From contig NZ_CP108476.1 of the NCBI RefSeq assembly GCF_036226465.1, positions 6,882,001 to 6,946,000 of the forward strand: a stretch of DNA of 64,000 nucleotides, in the 5' to 3' direction. Shown one piece after another: positions 1 to 7,830 of this stretch (its first letter is position 1; every line of letters begins with the position of its first letter). The position numbers were made by a program, and so were the translations under genes. This DNA comes from Kitasatospora sp. NBC_01250. GTDB lineage: Bacteria > Actinomycetota > Actinomycetes > Streptomycetales > Streptomycetaceae. The notes beneath the pieces are model-generated. The model was not told the DNA's origin and ran no database searches. It saw only the letters and a list, made by a program, of their open reading frames with translations.

Positions 1-205
1 TCATCCCTACGTTGTACGCGGGCCAATGAACGCCCGCCTATCGTCTCCTCCTGAGCGGCGCCGCCGGCGCCGGGCCGGCCACGGGGGGCCGGCCCGACCC
101 GGCCGTGCCGCACCGCCAGGGGAGGCGGAAGACTCCGGCGGCGTGGGCCTCGCCCGCCCGGCGCCGACCGGAGCGCCCCCGGCCGGCGGGAGGCTTCGGT
201 GACCC

Positions 206-273
206 TTGCCTTTCGACGACCCTGGCCCTTTGGCGCCCCTTGTCTTTCGGCGACCGTTGCCCTTTGGTGCCCC
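206..273. repeat. Two-copy 34-bp imperfect tandem repeat
   Basis: Bases 206-239 and 240-273 are adjacent 34-bp copies that differ at about five positions; both start TTG and end in CCCTTTGG plus a GCCCC tail. They lie just downstream of the SDR stop codon. Bases 1-287 hold no gene I can support: the open frames there are low-complexity Arg/Gly/Pro-rich translations of this G+C-rich DNA. Confidence 0.75.
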
Positions 274-287
274 GGTACCTTCGTGGC

Positions 288-1259
288 TCAGGCCGGGAAG
301 CCGACGCCCGTCAGCTGTTCCGAGGCCCGCCACAGCCGGGCCGCCGTGGTGAGGTCCGCCGCCCCCCGGGGCAGTCGGGCGCGGGCCGGCAGACCGGTCA
401 ACTCGCCCAGCCCGTCCGGGCCGTAGTACCCGCCGCCGACCGCCCCCGGGCTGGTCGCGGCCACCAGCAGCGGCAGCGCCCCGCGGGCCGGCTCCTGGGA
501 GAAGCCCGGCACGCTCATCGCCAGCGCAGTGAGGTTGACGCCGCCCGGCGCCCGGTCGAGCACCGGACCGCCGTACGCCAGGTTGGTGCGGCAGCAGCCC
601 GGGTGCGCGGCGGTGCTGCGCAGGCCCCAGCCGGCCCGTGCGCTGAGCCGGTCCAGCTCCTGCGCGAAGAGCAGGCCGGCCAGCTTGGAGCGGCCGTAGG
701 CCACCATCGCGCGGTAGCCGCGCTCGCTGTTGAGGTCCGTCAGGTCGATCCGGGCGGTCCAGGCGGTCAGGCTGCCGATGCTGACCACCCGGGGCGCGGC
801 GGCCCCGCGCAGCAGCGGCAACAGGCGCCCGGTGAGCGCGAAGTGGCCCAGGTGGTTGGTGCCGAACTGCAGCTCGAAGCCGTCCTTGGTGGTGTGCCGG
901 GCCGGTACGCCCATCACGCCGGCGTTGTTGACCAGCAGGTCGACCGGGCGGCCGCGCTCCAGCAGGACGTCGGCGAAGGAGGCGACCGAGTCCAGGCTCG
1001 CCAGGTCCAGCGCCGCCGCCGTGACCGAGCCGCCCGGCCCGCCTGCCGCGCCGGACGTGCCCGTTCTGCCCGTCTCCGCCCTGATCCGCGCCGCGGCCAG
1101 CTCGCCCTTGTCGCCGTCGCGGACCGCCAGCAGCACGTCCGCACCCGCCAGAGCCAGGCGGCGCGCGGTCTCGAAGCCGATCCCGCTGTTCGCCCCGGTC
1201 ACCACGGCCAGGCGGCCGTGCTGGTCGGGTACCGCGATGTCCTTGCTCCGACGGCCCAT
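288..1259 (-). CDS. Short-chain dehydrogenase/reductase (SDR), retinol-dehydrogenase-like
   Basis: A 323-residue NAD(P)-dependent oxidoreductase. It has the Rossmann glycine motif TGANSGIG (residues 21-28), the NNAGVMG structural motif (111-117) and the catalytic pair Y188/K192 in YGRSK. Motif order and length fit the light-chain retinol/WW-oxidoreductase-like SDRs of actinomycetes; the substrate cannot be read from sequence. A Gly/Ala/Thr-rich stretch at 64-78 interrupts the region between the second strand and the Asp-containing motif and looks like a loop insertion. The ATG at 1259 was chosen because GAGGAG lies 8 nt upstream and longer versions would run into cobK. It is the last gene seen in the minus-strand cob cluster, but an 85-bp gap separates it from cobK, so a cobalamin role is not implied. 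Confidence 0.85.
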   Translation of the reverse strand: MGRRSKDIAVPDQHGRLAVVTGANSGIGFETARRLALAGADVLLAVRDGDKGELAAARIRAETGRTGTSGAAGGPGGSVTAAALDLASLDSVASFADVLLERGRPVDLLVNNAGVMGVPARHTTKDGFELQFGTNHLGHFALTGRLLPLLRGAAAPRVVSIGSLTAWTARIDLTDLNSERGYRAMVAYGRSKLAGLLFAQELDRLSARAGWGLRSTAAHPGCCRTNLAYGGPVLDRAPGGVNLTALAMSVPGFSQEPARGALPLLVAATSPGAVGGGYYGPDGLGELTGLPARARLPRGAADLTTAARLWRASEQLTGVGFPA

Positions 1260-1344
1260 CACCGGCTCCTCTCGAGTCCCCTTGCCACTGGCAATTCCCC
1301 GTGCAGCGTCCGCCCAGCCGTCAGCGCGTGCCGCGCCCCAGCCG

Positions 1345-2112
1345 TCACTCGGGTCCGACCGGGCCGACGCTATCGCAGCCCAGCCCCAACTCGCCCAGAA
1401 CTCCCGCCACATCAGGCACGATCGGGACGCCGTCCGGGAGCGCGGGACGGCGCACGATCACCACCGGCACGGCCAGCTCGCGCGCCACCGCCAGCTTGGG
1501 CGCGGTGGCCGCACCGCCGCTGTCCTTGGTCACCAGCACGTCGATCCGGTGCTCGCGGAAGACCGCGCGCTCGTCCTGGAGTTGGAACGGTCCGCGGCTG
1601 AGCAGCACCGTCAGGTCGGCGGGCAGCGGCGGGTCGGGCGGCTCGACCGAGCGGGCCACCAGGTGCACGCCCTCGACCCGGGCGAAGGCGGCCAGGCCCT
1701 GGCGCCCGGTGGTCAGCAGTGCGCGCCGGCCCAGCGCCGGCAGCGCGTCGGCGGCCTGCTCCAGCGAATCGACCAGGTGCCAGCGGTCGCCCGGGACCGG
1801 CTGCCAGCCGGGGCGGCGCAGCGCCAGCAGCCGGACGCCGGTCTCGGCGGCCGCCTGCGCGGCGTTGCGGCTGATCACCCGGGCGAACGGGTGGGTGGCG
1901 TCCACCAGGGTGGTCACCCGGTGCTCGCGCAGCCAGTCGGCCAGCCCGGCCGCCCCGCCGAAGCCGCCCACCCGCACCTCGCCCGGTGGCAGCCGCGGTG
2001 CGCTCACCCGCCCGGCCAGCGAGCTGGTCACCCGGAGGCCGGGCAGCCCGGCCAGCTCCTCGGCGAGCCGGCGGCCCTCGGTGGTGCCGCCCAGGATCAG
2101 GATGTGTCGCAC
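1345..2112 (-). CDS. cobK: Precorrin-6A reductase
   Basis: A 255-residue protein with the CobK/CbiJ N-terminal signature LILGGTTEGR (residues 5-14) and a conserved DATHPFA segment near residue 70, both typical of the enzyme that reduces precorrin-6A to precorrin-6B with NADPH in corrin-ring synthesis. Length matches the family (about 250). It follows cobM by 11 bp on the same strand and shares an operon with cobM and cobL, which act just before and just after it (methylation at C11, then at C5/C15). The protein is cytosolic. The cbiJ form of the anaerobic pathway cannot be excluded by sequence alone, but the neighbours suit the usual actinomycete mixed nomenclature. Confidence 0.92.
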   Translation of the reverse strand: MRHILILGGTTEGRRLAEELAGLPGLRVTSSLAGRVSAPRLPPGEVRVGGFGGAAGLADWLREHRVTTLVDATHPFARVISRNAAQAAAETGVRLLALRRPGWQPVPGDRWHLVDSLEQAADALPALGRRALLTTGRQGLAAFARVEGVHLVARSVEPPDPPLPADLTVLLSRGPFQLQDERAVFREHRIDVLVTKDSGGAATAPKLAVARELAVPVVIVRRPALPDGVPIVPDVAGVLGELGLGCDSVGPVGPE

Positions 2113-2123
2113 GGTCCGACCCG

Positions 2124-2879
2124 CTACGGGAGCTGGCAGGAGCGGTCGCGCCGGGCCGAGTACAGGTGGCTGTCCGGGAACTGCTCGGCACTCAGCGTGC
2201 GGCCGACCATGATCACCGCGGTCCGCAGCACCCCCGCCGCCCGCACCTGCTCGGCGATCGAGTCCAGCGTGCCGCGCAGCACCAGTTCGTCCGGGCGGCT
2301 GGCCATCGCCACCACCGCCACCGGGCAGTCGGCGCCGTAGTGCGGCAGCAGCTCGGCCACCACCCGCTCGACGTACCGGGCCGCCAGGTGCAGCACCAGC
2401 AGCGCGCCGCTGCGCCCGAGGGTGGCCAGGTCCTCGCCCGCGGGCATCGGGGTGGCCTGCTGGGCGATCCGGGTCAGGATCACCGTCTGGCCCACCGTGG
2501 GGACGGTCAACTCCCGCTTCAGCGCCGCCGCCGCGGCGGCGAAGGCGGGCACGCCGGGGACCACCTCGTAGGGCACGCCGGCCGCGTCCAGCCGGCGCAT
2601 CTGCTCGGCCACCGCGCTGAACACCGACGGGTCGCCGGAGTGCAGCCGGGCCACGTCATGGCCCTCCCGGTGCGCGGCGAGCAGCTCGGCGGTGATCTCG
2701 TCCAGGTTCAGCCGGGCGGTGTCCACCAGGCGGGCCCCGGGCGGGCACTGCGCCAGCAGCTCGACCGGCACCAGGCTGCCCGCGTACAGGCAGACCTGGC
2801 AGTTCGCCAGCGTCTTGGCCCCGCGCACGGTGATCAGGTCGGCGGCGCCGGGGCCGGCACCGATGAAGTAGACGGTCAC
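2124..2879 (-). CDS. cobM: Precorrin-4 C11-methyltransferase
   Basis: A 251-residue SAM-dependent tetrapyrrole methylase. The N-terminal GAGPGAADLIT (residues 7-17) is the glycine-rich loop of the CobA/CobM/CbiF family, and the LHSGDPS-type motif near residue 80 is also present. It transfers a methyl group to C11 of precorrin-4. Its ATG overlaps the stop of cobL by 4 bp (ATGA), so the two are translationally coupled, and cobK follows 11 bp later. Length is normal for the family. Substrate assignment among the tetrapyrrole methylases rests on overall sequence character and the cobL-cobM-cobK order, and is strong. Confidence 0.9.
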   Translation of the reverse strand: MTVYFIGAGPGAADLITVRGAKTLANCQVCLYAGSLVPVELLAQCPPGARLVDTARLNLDEITAELLAAHREGHDVARLHSGDPSVFSAVAEQMRRLDAAGVPYEVVPGVPAFAAAAAALKRELTVPTVGQTVILTRIAQQATPMPAGEDLATLGRSGALLVLHLAARYVERVVAELLPHYGADCPVAVVAMASRPDELVLRGTLDSIAEQVRAAGVLRTAVIMVGRTLSAEQFPDSHLYSARRDRSCQLP

Positions 2880-4195
2880 AGCGCCTCACTCTCCACTCGT
2901 TCTACGGGCTCCACGCGTGCTGCGGGCTCCATGCGTGCTGCGGGCTCCACGGGCTCCACGGGCTTGCGGACCGACCACTGGGTCACCGGCATCGCCTGCC
3001 GCCACCCGGTGAAGCCGCCGACCGGCACGGCGTGCGCCACCGCGAGCCGCAGCAACTCCCCGCCGTGGCGCCGGTACCACTCGGTGAGCAGGGCCTCCGA
3101 CTCCAGTGTCACGGTGTTGGCGACCAGCCGTCCGCCCGGGCCCAGCGCCGCCCAGCAGGCCGCCAGCAGTCCGGGCGCGGTCAGCCCGCCGCCGATGAAC
3201 ACCACGTCGGGCCGGGGCAGTTCGTCCAGCGCCGCGGGTGCGGCGCCGGTCACCACGCGCAGCCGGGGCACGCCGAGGGCGGCTGCGTTGCGGGTGATCC
3301 GGGCGGCCCGCACCGGGTCCCGCTCCACGCTGACGGCCTGGCAGGAGCGGTGCGCGCGCAGCCATTCGATCGCGATGCTGCCCGAGCCGCCGCCGATGTC
3401 CCAGAGCAGCTCGCCGGGGGCCGGGGCGAGCGTCGCCAGTGTCGCCGCACGGACATGACGCTTCGTCAGCTGTCCGTCGCTCTCGTACAGTTCGTCCGCC
3501 AGGCCGGGCACCAGGGCGGGCCGGCGGCGCTCCTCGCCGTCCGCCCGGTCCGCGCGGCAGTGCACGGCGACGATGTTCAGCGGGTCGCCGGGCGGCTGCG
3601 CCCAGCCTTCGGCCGTCCCGGTCGACATCCGCTCGCCCGGCCCGCCCAACTGCTCCAGCACGTGCAACTCGCTCGCCCCGAAGCCGTGTTCGCTCAGCAG
3701 TGCCGCCACGGTGGCCGGGGTGCTCGCGTTCGGGCTCAGCACCAGCAGCCGCTGCCCGTCGAAGAACGCGCCGACCAGGGTGGCGGTGTCCCGCCCGACC
3801 AGGCTGACGGTGCCGGTCTCCTCCAGCGCCCAGCCGAGCCGCGCGCAGGCGTAGGAGACGGAGGAGGGGTGCGGCAGCACCCGCAGCCGCTCGGCGCCCA
3901 GCTCCTCGCTCAGCGTGCGCCCGATCCCGAAGAACATCGGGTCGCCGCTGGCCAGCACGGCCACCCGCCGCCCCGCCTGCGCCGCGAACAGCCCCGGCAC
4001 GGACGGGCGCAGCGGCGAGGGCCAGGCGATGCGCTCGGCGGTCACCGCGGCGGGCAGCAGGTCCAGCTGCCGGGGGCCGCCGATCACCGCCTCGGCCGCC
4101 GCCAGCGCCTCGCGCGAGGCCGGTACGAGCCCGTCCCAGCCGTCCGCCCCGATGCCCACGACCGTCACCGGCGGCTCAGACAGGACGCTGCTCAA
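2876..4195 (-). CDS. cobL: Precorrin-6Y C5,15-methyltransferase (decarboxylating), CbiE-CbiT fusion
   Basis: A 439-residue bifunctional enzyme. Residues 1-215 are the tetrapyrrole-methylase (CbiE) half with LASGDPMFFG near 81-90. Residues 235-410 are the CbiT half with DGQLTKRHVRA (240-250) and the SAM motif WDIGGGSGSIA (265-275). It methylates C5 and C15 and decarboxylates the C12 acetate. I chose the TTG at 4195 because GGAGGAG lies 6 nt upstream; the ATG 45 bp further out has no such site. The last ~27 residues are an odd Pro-Val-Glu-Ala repeat (EPAARMEPAARVEP) encoded by short direct DNA repeats at 2885-2975, absent from the family core. The stop overlaps the cobM start. No cobalamin riboswitch core was recognised upstream. 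Confidence 0.9.
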   Translation of the reverse strand: MSSVLSEPPVTVVGIGADGWDGLVPASREALAAAEAVIGGPRQLDLLPAAVTAERIAWPSPLRPSVPGLFAAQAGRRVAVLASGDPMFFGIGRTLSEELGAERLRVLPHPSSVSYACARLGWALEETGTVSLVGRDTATLVGAFFDGQRLLVLSPNASTPATVAALLSEHGFGASELHVLEQLGGPGERMSTGTAEGWAQPPGDPLNIVAVHCRADRADGEERRRPALVPGLADELYESDGQLTKRHVRAATLATLAPAPGELLWDIGGGSGSIAIEWLRAHRSCQAVSVERDPVRAARITRNAAALGVPRLRVVTGAAPAALDELPRPDVVFIGGGLTAPGLLAACWAALGPGGRLVANTVTLESEALLTEWYRRHGGELLRLAVAHAVPVGGFTGWRQAMPVTQWSVRKPVEPVEPAARMEPAARVEPVERVESEAL

Positions 4196-4307
4196 CGGGG
4201 TCTCCTCCGATGCTGGGGACGGGGTGCACCAGCGGCGCACCGGGGCAGCCTACCGGGCCCCCGCAAGGCCCCCACTCCCTGGTCACCAGGGCTTTCCCGC
4301 ACGCGAG

Positions 4308-4359
4308 TAGGGTGGGACCCATGCCGACGAGCGCTGTTCTGCCACCTCCCGCCGCCTAG
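4308..4359 (+). promoter_or_regulatory. Putative leaderless 12-residue leader peptide upstream of the EamA gene
   Basis: A TAGGGT -10-like box at 4308-4313 is followed by exactly 7 nt and then an ATG at 4321, the spacing of leaderless actinomycete starts. The frame encodes MPTSAVLPPPAA and stops at 4359. The last codons and the stop form a CCCGCC/GGCGGG inverted repeat. A second perfect hairpin (CCAGGGG, 4-nt loop, CCCCTGG) follows at about 4391-4408, ahead of the exporter start. This resembles a transcription or translation attenuation leader; no good -35 box is visible. The peptide is inferred, not proven. Confidence 0.45.
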
Positions 4360-4472
4360 GCGGGCGGCAAGGCCACGGAAGACCCTGACCAGGGGTGCGC
4401 CCCTGGGCCGGTCGGTGCTGCCCGCAGACGGGATCACGCGACCAGTTCACGTCTTCGGTGGGAGAAGCCTCC

Positions 4473-5459
4473 GTGTCCGCATCCACAACCACTCGCCCCG
4501 TGTCCCGGCCCCTGTCCGCCGGGCGGGGCCTGCTCTACCTGCTGCTCTCGGCCGCCTCCTGGGGCACCGCCGGGGCCGCCGCCACCCTGCTCTACGGCCA
4601 CAGCGGCCTCGGCCCGGTGGCGCTCACCTTCTGGCGCTCGGCCGGCGGCTCCGCGCTGCTGCTCGTGGCGCTCGCCGTCCGCCGCCGTGGATCCACCAGT
4701 CGCCCTCGCGCTTCCCACGCCCGGCGCGACATCGCCGTCAACGGTCTGGGCCTGACCCTCTTCCAGATCGGCTACTTCGAGGCGGTGCACGGCACCGGCC
4801 TGGCTGTCGGCACGGTGGTCACCCTCGGCGCCGCACCCGTCCTGGTCGCCCTCGGCGCCCGCCTGCTGCTGCGCGAACCGCTCGGCGCGGCCGGCACGGC
4901 GGCGGTGCTCGGCGCCCTGGCCGGGCTCGCGGTGCTGATCCTCGGTGGCACCTCCAGCGGCGCCACCGCCGTGCGGCCCGGCGGCGTGGCCTGGGCGCTG
5001 CTCTCGGGCGCGGGCTACGCCTGCGTCACCCTCTACGGCCGCCGCAGCGCCGGCCGGACCGACGCGCTGACCACGACCCTGTACTCGTTCCTGGTCTGCG
5101 CCGTGCTGCTGCTCCCGTTCGCCGCCGCCCAGGGCCTGTGGCCCAGCCCGCACGGCCTCGGCCGCACCCTGCTGGTGCTGCTCTACCTCGCCGCCGTGCC
5201 CACCGCCCTCGGCTACGCGCTGTACTTCACCGGCGTCACCGTGGTCCGGGCCACCACGGCCGCCGTCATCGCCCTGATCGAGCCCGTCAGCGCCACCGCC
5301 CTCGCCGTCACCGCCCTCGGCGAGCACCTCTCGCCCGCCACTGTGGCGGGCTCTGCGGTACTCCTGCTGGCGGTCACCGCCCTGGCCGTCGCCGAGACCC
5401 GCCACGCCGTCCGCACCCGGGCAGCGGTGCACCCGGCCGAACTGCTCGCGGGCCGATAG
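4473..5459 (+). CDS. EamA/DMT-family metabolite exporter
   Basis: A 328-residue integral membrane protein with about ten hydrophobic segments arranged as two EamA repeats, each about five helices. The first begins near residue 19 (LLYLLLSAASWG) and the second near 170 (GVAWALLSGAGYACV). It belongs to the drug/metabolite transporter superfamily (RhtA/YdcZ-like), which moves amino acids or small metabolites across the cytoplasmic membrane; the substrate is not deducible. The GTG at 4473 has GGGAGAA 6 nt upstream and places the first helix correctly. The possible leader peptide at 4321-4359 suggests control by translation of a short upstream frame. The gene is convergent with the NUDIX gene, with a hairpin between them. 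Confidence 0.85.
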   Translation: MSASTTTRPVSRPLSAGRGLLYLLLSAASWGTAGAAATLLYGHSGLGPVALTFWRSAGGSALLLVALAVRRRGSTSRPRASHARRDIAVNGLGLTLFQIGYFEAVHGTGLAVGTVVTLGAAPVLVALGARLLLREPLGAAGTAAVLGALAGLAVLILGGTSSGATAVRPGGVAWALLSGAGYACVTLYGRRSAGRTDALTTTLYSFLVCAVLLLPFAAAQGLWPSPHGLGRTLLVLLYLAAVPTALGYALYFTGVTVVRATTAAVIALIEPVSATALAVTALGEHLSPATVAGSAVLLLAVTALAVAETRHAVRTRAAVHPAELLAGR

Positions 5460-5540
5460 CGACCGCCACCCTCGGTGGTCTCCTGCGCATCCTCGGTGCC
5501 ACGCGCGATCCGCAGGCCCAGCTCCCTGATCTGTCACACG

Positions 5541-5563
5541 AGAAGTCGGCACCGCCGACTTCT
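5541..5563. terminator. Bidirectional hairpin between convergent EamA and NUDIX genes
   Basis: A perfect 10-bp inverted repeat AGAAGTCGGC with a 3-nt ACC loop lies 82 bp past the exporter stop and 35 bp past the NUDIX stop. There is no long T tract, as is common in actinomycetes. Confidence 0.75.
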
Positions 5564-5597
5564 GGGTAACGGGTAGCGCTGGAGATCGCCCTCGAAG

Positions 5598-6158
5598 TCA
5601 CGCCTCGGCATGATCGGTTGCCCCAGCGCGGTGCAGGTGGTGGAGCAGGAGCAGCGCCGCCACCGCGTTGGCGCTCCGGATCTCGCCCTTCGTCACCAGC
5701 TCCGGCACCTGGGAGAGCGGCACCCAGTCGCGGCGGTCGGACTCGAAGGCGTCCTCGGGGTGGCCGACGTACTCGGCGGTGTCGGACCAGTAGACGTGGT
5801 GCCGGCCGTCGGCCAGGCCGTTGGAAGGCTCCACGGTGAGCAGGTGGCGGAGAGGCCCGGGCCGCCAGCCGGTCTCCTCGAGCATTTCGCGGCCAGCCGC
5901 GGCCTCCACCTGCTCGCCGTCCTCGACCACTCCGGCCGCGAGTTCCCAGCCCCAGCTGTCGGTGATGAAGCGGTGCCGCCAGATCAGCAGCGCTTCACCG
6001 CGTTCGTTGACGGTGGTGGCGAGCGCAACGGCTCGCTGTCGCAGGACGTAGTGGTCGAGATGGCGCCCGTCGGGGAGTTCGACGTCGGCGAGGTTGACCC
6101 GCAGCCAGCGGTTCTCGTAGACCGTGTGTTCGCTGAGATTCCGCCACACCGACGACAC
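5598..6158 (-). CDS. NUDIX hydrolase
   Basis: A 186-residue protein with a complete NUDIX box: G76, then E82, then REMLEETGW at 90-98, matching GX5EX7REUXEEXGU, so the Mg-binding glutamates are intact. Length and the extra N-terminal strands fit ADP-ribose/nucleoside-diphosphate-sugar pyrophosphatase-like members. The exact substrate is unknown. The start is GTG at 6158, with AGGAGG 5 nt upstream. It is divergent from the XRE regulator at 6339; the 180-bp space between them has two inverted repeats, so the regulator may act here. Confidence 0.88.
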   Translation of the reverse strand: MSSVWRNLSEHTVYENRWLRVNLADVELPDGRHLDHYVLRQRAVALATTVNERGEALLIWRHRFITDSWGWELAAGVVEDGEQVEAAAGREMLEETGWRPGPLRHLLTVEPSNGLADGRHHVYWSDTAEYVGHPEDAFESDRRDWVPLSQVPELVTKGEIRSANAVAALLLLHHLHRAGATDHAEA

Positions 6159-6239
6159 GCTGACCTCCTGCTGCACCGATCTGTGCTGTTCAGCGTAGGG
6201 CCGTGTCGGGGGCGCTGAAGGTGGCCTCGCCGTGACATG

Positions 6240-6329
6240 CGAAAGGGCCCGCCGGTGCAGGCCCTTCGCGTGTTCCCCGCCGCAAAGTGCGGGTACCGTT
6301 CCAGATGTCGAGTCGGGAACGGAGCAACG
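6240..6329. promoter_or_regulatory. Inverted repeats in the NUDIX/XRE divergent region
   Basis: Two dyads sit between the divergent starts. AAGGGCC and GGCCCTT form a 7-bp stem around 6243-6269. CCGTTCC and GGAACGG form an exact 7-bp repeat separated by 13 nt at about 6298-6324, just upstream of the XRE start. The second is a plausible operator for the neighbouring HTH protein; this is inference. Confidence 0.4.
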
Positions 6330-6338
6330 GAGTTCAGT

Positions 6339-7523
6339 ATGCCCCAGCCTGGACCGGAACACACCGGCATGCGCATCGCCCACTACCGAAAGCTGCGACA
6401 CCTCACCCAGCGAGGCCTCGCCGAGCGCGCACACATCTCGTACAGCATGTTGACGAAGATCGAGCAAGGAGAGCGGCCGACCTCACCCGCCACGATCGCC
6501 GCGCTCGCCCGAGCACTCCAGATTCCGGTGGCCGAACTCATCGGCCAGCCCTACCTTTCCGAGTTGCAGCAGGACCAGCTGGATGGCCTGATCCAGCCCA
6601 TCCGAGAAGCGCTCGACGTCTACGACCTCGGGGTCGATCCTGAGGTGGCGCCGCGTCCGCTGAATGCGCTTGTGGTCCACGCCGAGGCCCTGTGCGCAGC
6701 GGTCCGCGAGACGCGCCTGCGGGATGTCGCCAGTGAACTGCCCGGGCTGATCACCGAGGTGACGTCCGCCGCGCACACCAGTCCGAGCGCCGAGGCATGG
6801 ACGGTCCTGGCGAGCACCTATCGGACCGCGTACGACGTGACCACGAAGCTCGGCTTCGCGGACCTGTGCGCCGTCGCCCTTGACCGGATGGCCTGGGCCG
6901 CGGAGCGTGCTTCCGATCCGGTGCTCGCCGGTGTTCGCCAGTATCTGCGCTCTCTTGCTTACCTGCGGGCAGGTCAGTACCGCACTGGCGAGCGCTTGGT
7001 GAAGGTGGGCATGGGGATGCTCCAGCAGGCCGACGCGAGTCGTGAACGGGATGTGGCCGTCGGCCAGCTGCACTTGGGTGCTGCGGTGATAGCTGCTCGT
7101 GCCCGGGACAGCGGGAGTGCTGACGGGCACCTCGACGCTGCCGACCGCGTCGCGCAGCTGACCGGTCCGGCAGAGCGCGTTCACTGGCTGAGCTTTGGAC
7201 CCACCAACGTGGCGGCGCATCGGGTCAGCGTGATGGCCGAGCTGTCTCAGTACCAGCAGGCGGTGAGTGCAGCAGCCGACGTCACGATCCCGGAGTCGTG
7301 GCCGGCGTCGCGGCGCGCCCACCACCTTGCCGAGGTGGCGCATGCGCAGCTGTGGATCGGTCAGAGCGAGGCGGCGCTGCGGAATCTTCAAGCTGCCCGG
7401 GCGGCGGCGCCGCAGCAGACCCGTTACCACCCGGTCGTACGGGAGACGGTCGCAGGACTGGTGGCAGCTCGTCGGGCGGCCCCGGACTCGCTGGCCAATC
7501 TCGCTGTCTGGGTCGGTATCTGA
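6339..7523 (+). CDS. XRE-family transcriptional regulator with C-terminal helical (TPR-like) domain
   Basis: A 394-residue protein. Residues 11-62 are a Cro/C1-type helix-turn-helix (recognition region TQRGLAERAHISYSMLTKIE), followed by about 330 residues of helical Ala/Leu-rich sequence resembling tetratricopeptide regulators found widely in Streptomyces. The ATG at 6339 was chosen because ACGGAG lies a few bases upstream and the HTH then starts near residue 11; upstream codons are low-complexity. The N-terminal domain binds DNA; the C-terminal part probably senses a ligand or partner. Base composition is slightly lower in G+C than the neighbours. A strong terminator follows, isolating it from the terpene synthase genes. 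Confidence 0.85.
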   Translation: MPQPGPEHTGMRIAHYRKLRHLTQRGLAERAHISYSMLTKIEQGERPTSPATIAALARALQIPVAELIGQPYLSELQQDQLDGLIQPIREALDVYDLGVDPEVAPRPLNALVVHAEALCAAVRETRLRDVASELPGLITEVTSAAHTSPSAEAWTVLASTYRTAYDVTTKLGFADLCAVALDRMAWAAERASDPVLAGVRQYLRSLAYLRAGQYRTGERLVKVGMGMLQQADASRERDVAVGQLHLGAAVIAARARDSGSADGHLDAADRVAQLTGPAERVHWLSFGPTNVAAHRVSVMAELSQYQQAVSAAADVTIPESWPASRRAHHLAEVAHAQLWIGQSEAALRNLQAARAAAPQQTRYHPVVRETVAGLVAARRAAPDSLANLAVWVGI

Positions 7524-7535
7524 GGAATGATCAGC

Positions 7536-7574
7536 AACCCCGGAACTACCACAAACTGTGGTAGTTCCGGGGTT
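7536..7574. terminator. Strong intrinsic terminator after the XRE gene
   Basis: A perfect 18-bp inverted repeat (AACCCCGGAACTACCACA and its complement) with a 3-nt AAC loop begins 12 bp after the stop codon; CTGCTTT follows. It is one of the longest perfect stems in the window. Confidence 0.9.
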
Positions 7575-7626
7575 CTGCTTTGGCGACACTCTTGCTGTCA
7601 GTGATGCTGCGACTACAGGAGTGGCT

Positions 7627-7830
7627 GTGACGGTGAAGCGTCCCAGTGGCCCAAAGCGCGTTCCCCGCACCCCGCAAGAGGCGGCCCGGCGTCGTCACTT
7701 GCTCGATGCCTCCTCGGGTGAACTCGGCTATGGCGGCGAGATCAGCACGCCGCAGCCGCCCTGGGGCGAGTTCCGGGGCTCGGTGGCAGTCGTGGACAGC
7801 TGTGCCGAGCAGAGCGCGGAGGTGTCCTGA
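7627..7830 (+). CDS. Small basic protein coupled to the terpene synthase
   Basis: An apparent 67-residue protein, starting MTVKRPSGPKRVPRTP, that is Arg/Lys-rich in its first half and has a PQPPWGEFRG segment in the second. The GTG at 7627 has AGGAG 5 nt upstream. Its TGA stop overlaps the ATG of the terpene synthase by one base (TGATG), so translation is probably coupled. I recognise no domain; it has no membrane segment or signal peptide. Position suggests it belongs to the terpene locus, perhaps as an accessory or leader, but that is inference. It could also be a spurious frame with a fortuitous ribosome site. Confidence 0.6.
   Translation: MTVKRPSGPKRVPRTPQEAARRRHLLDASSGELGYGGEISTPQPPWGEFRGSVAVVDSCAEQSAEVS

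Noticed and set aside
4196..4320. Cobalamin riboswitch upstream of cobL
   Set aside because: I looked for the conserved B12-box type core and did not find it on the minus strand before the TTG start. A covariance-model search would settle this.
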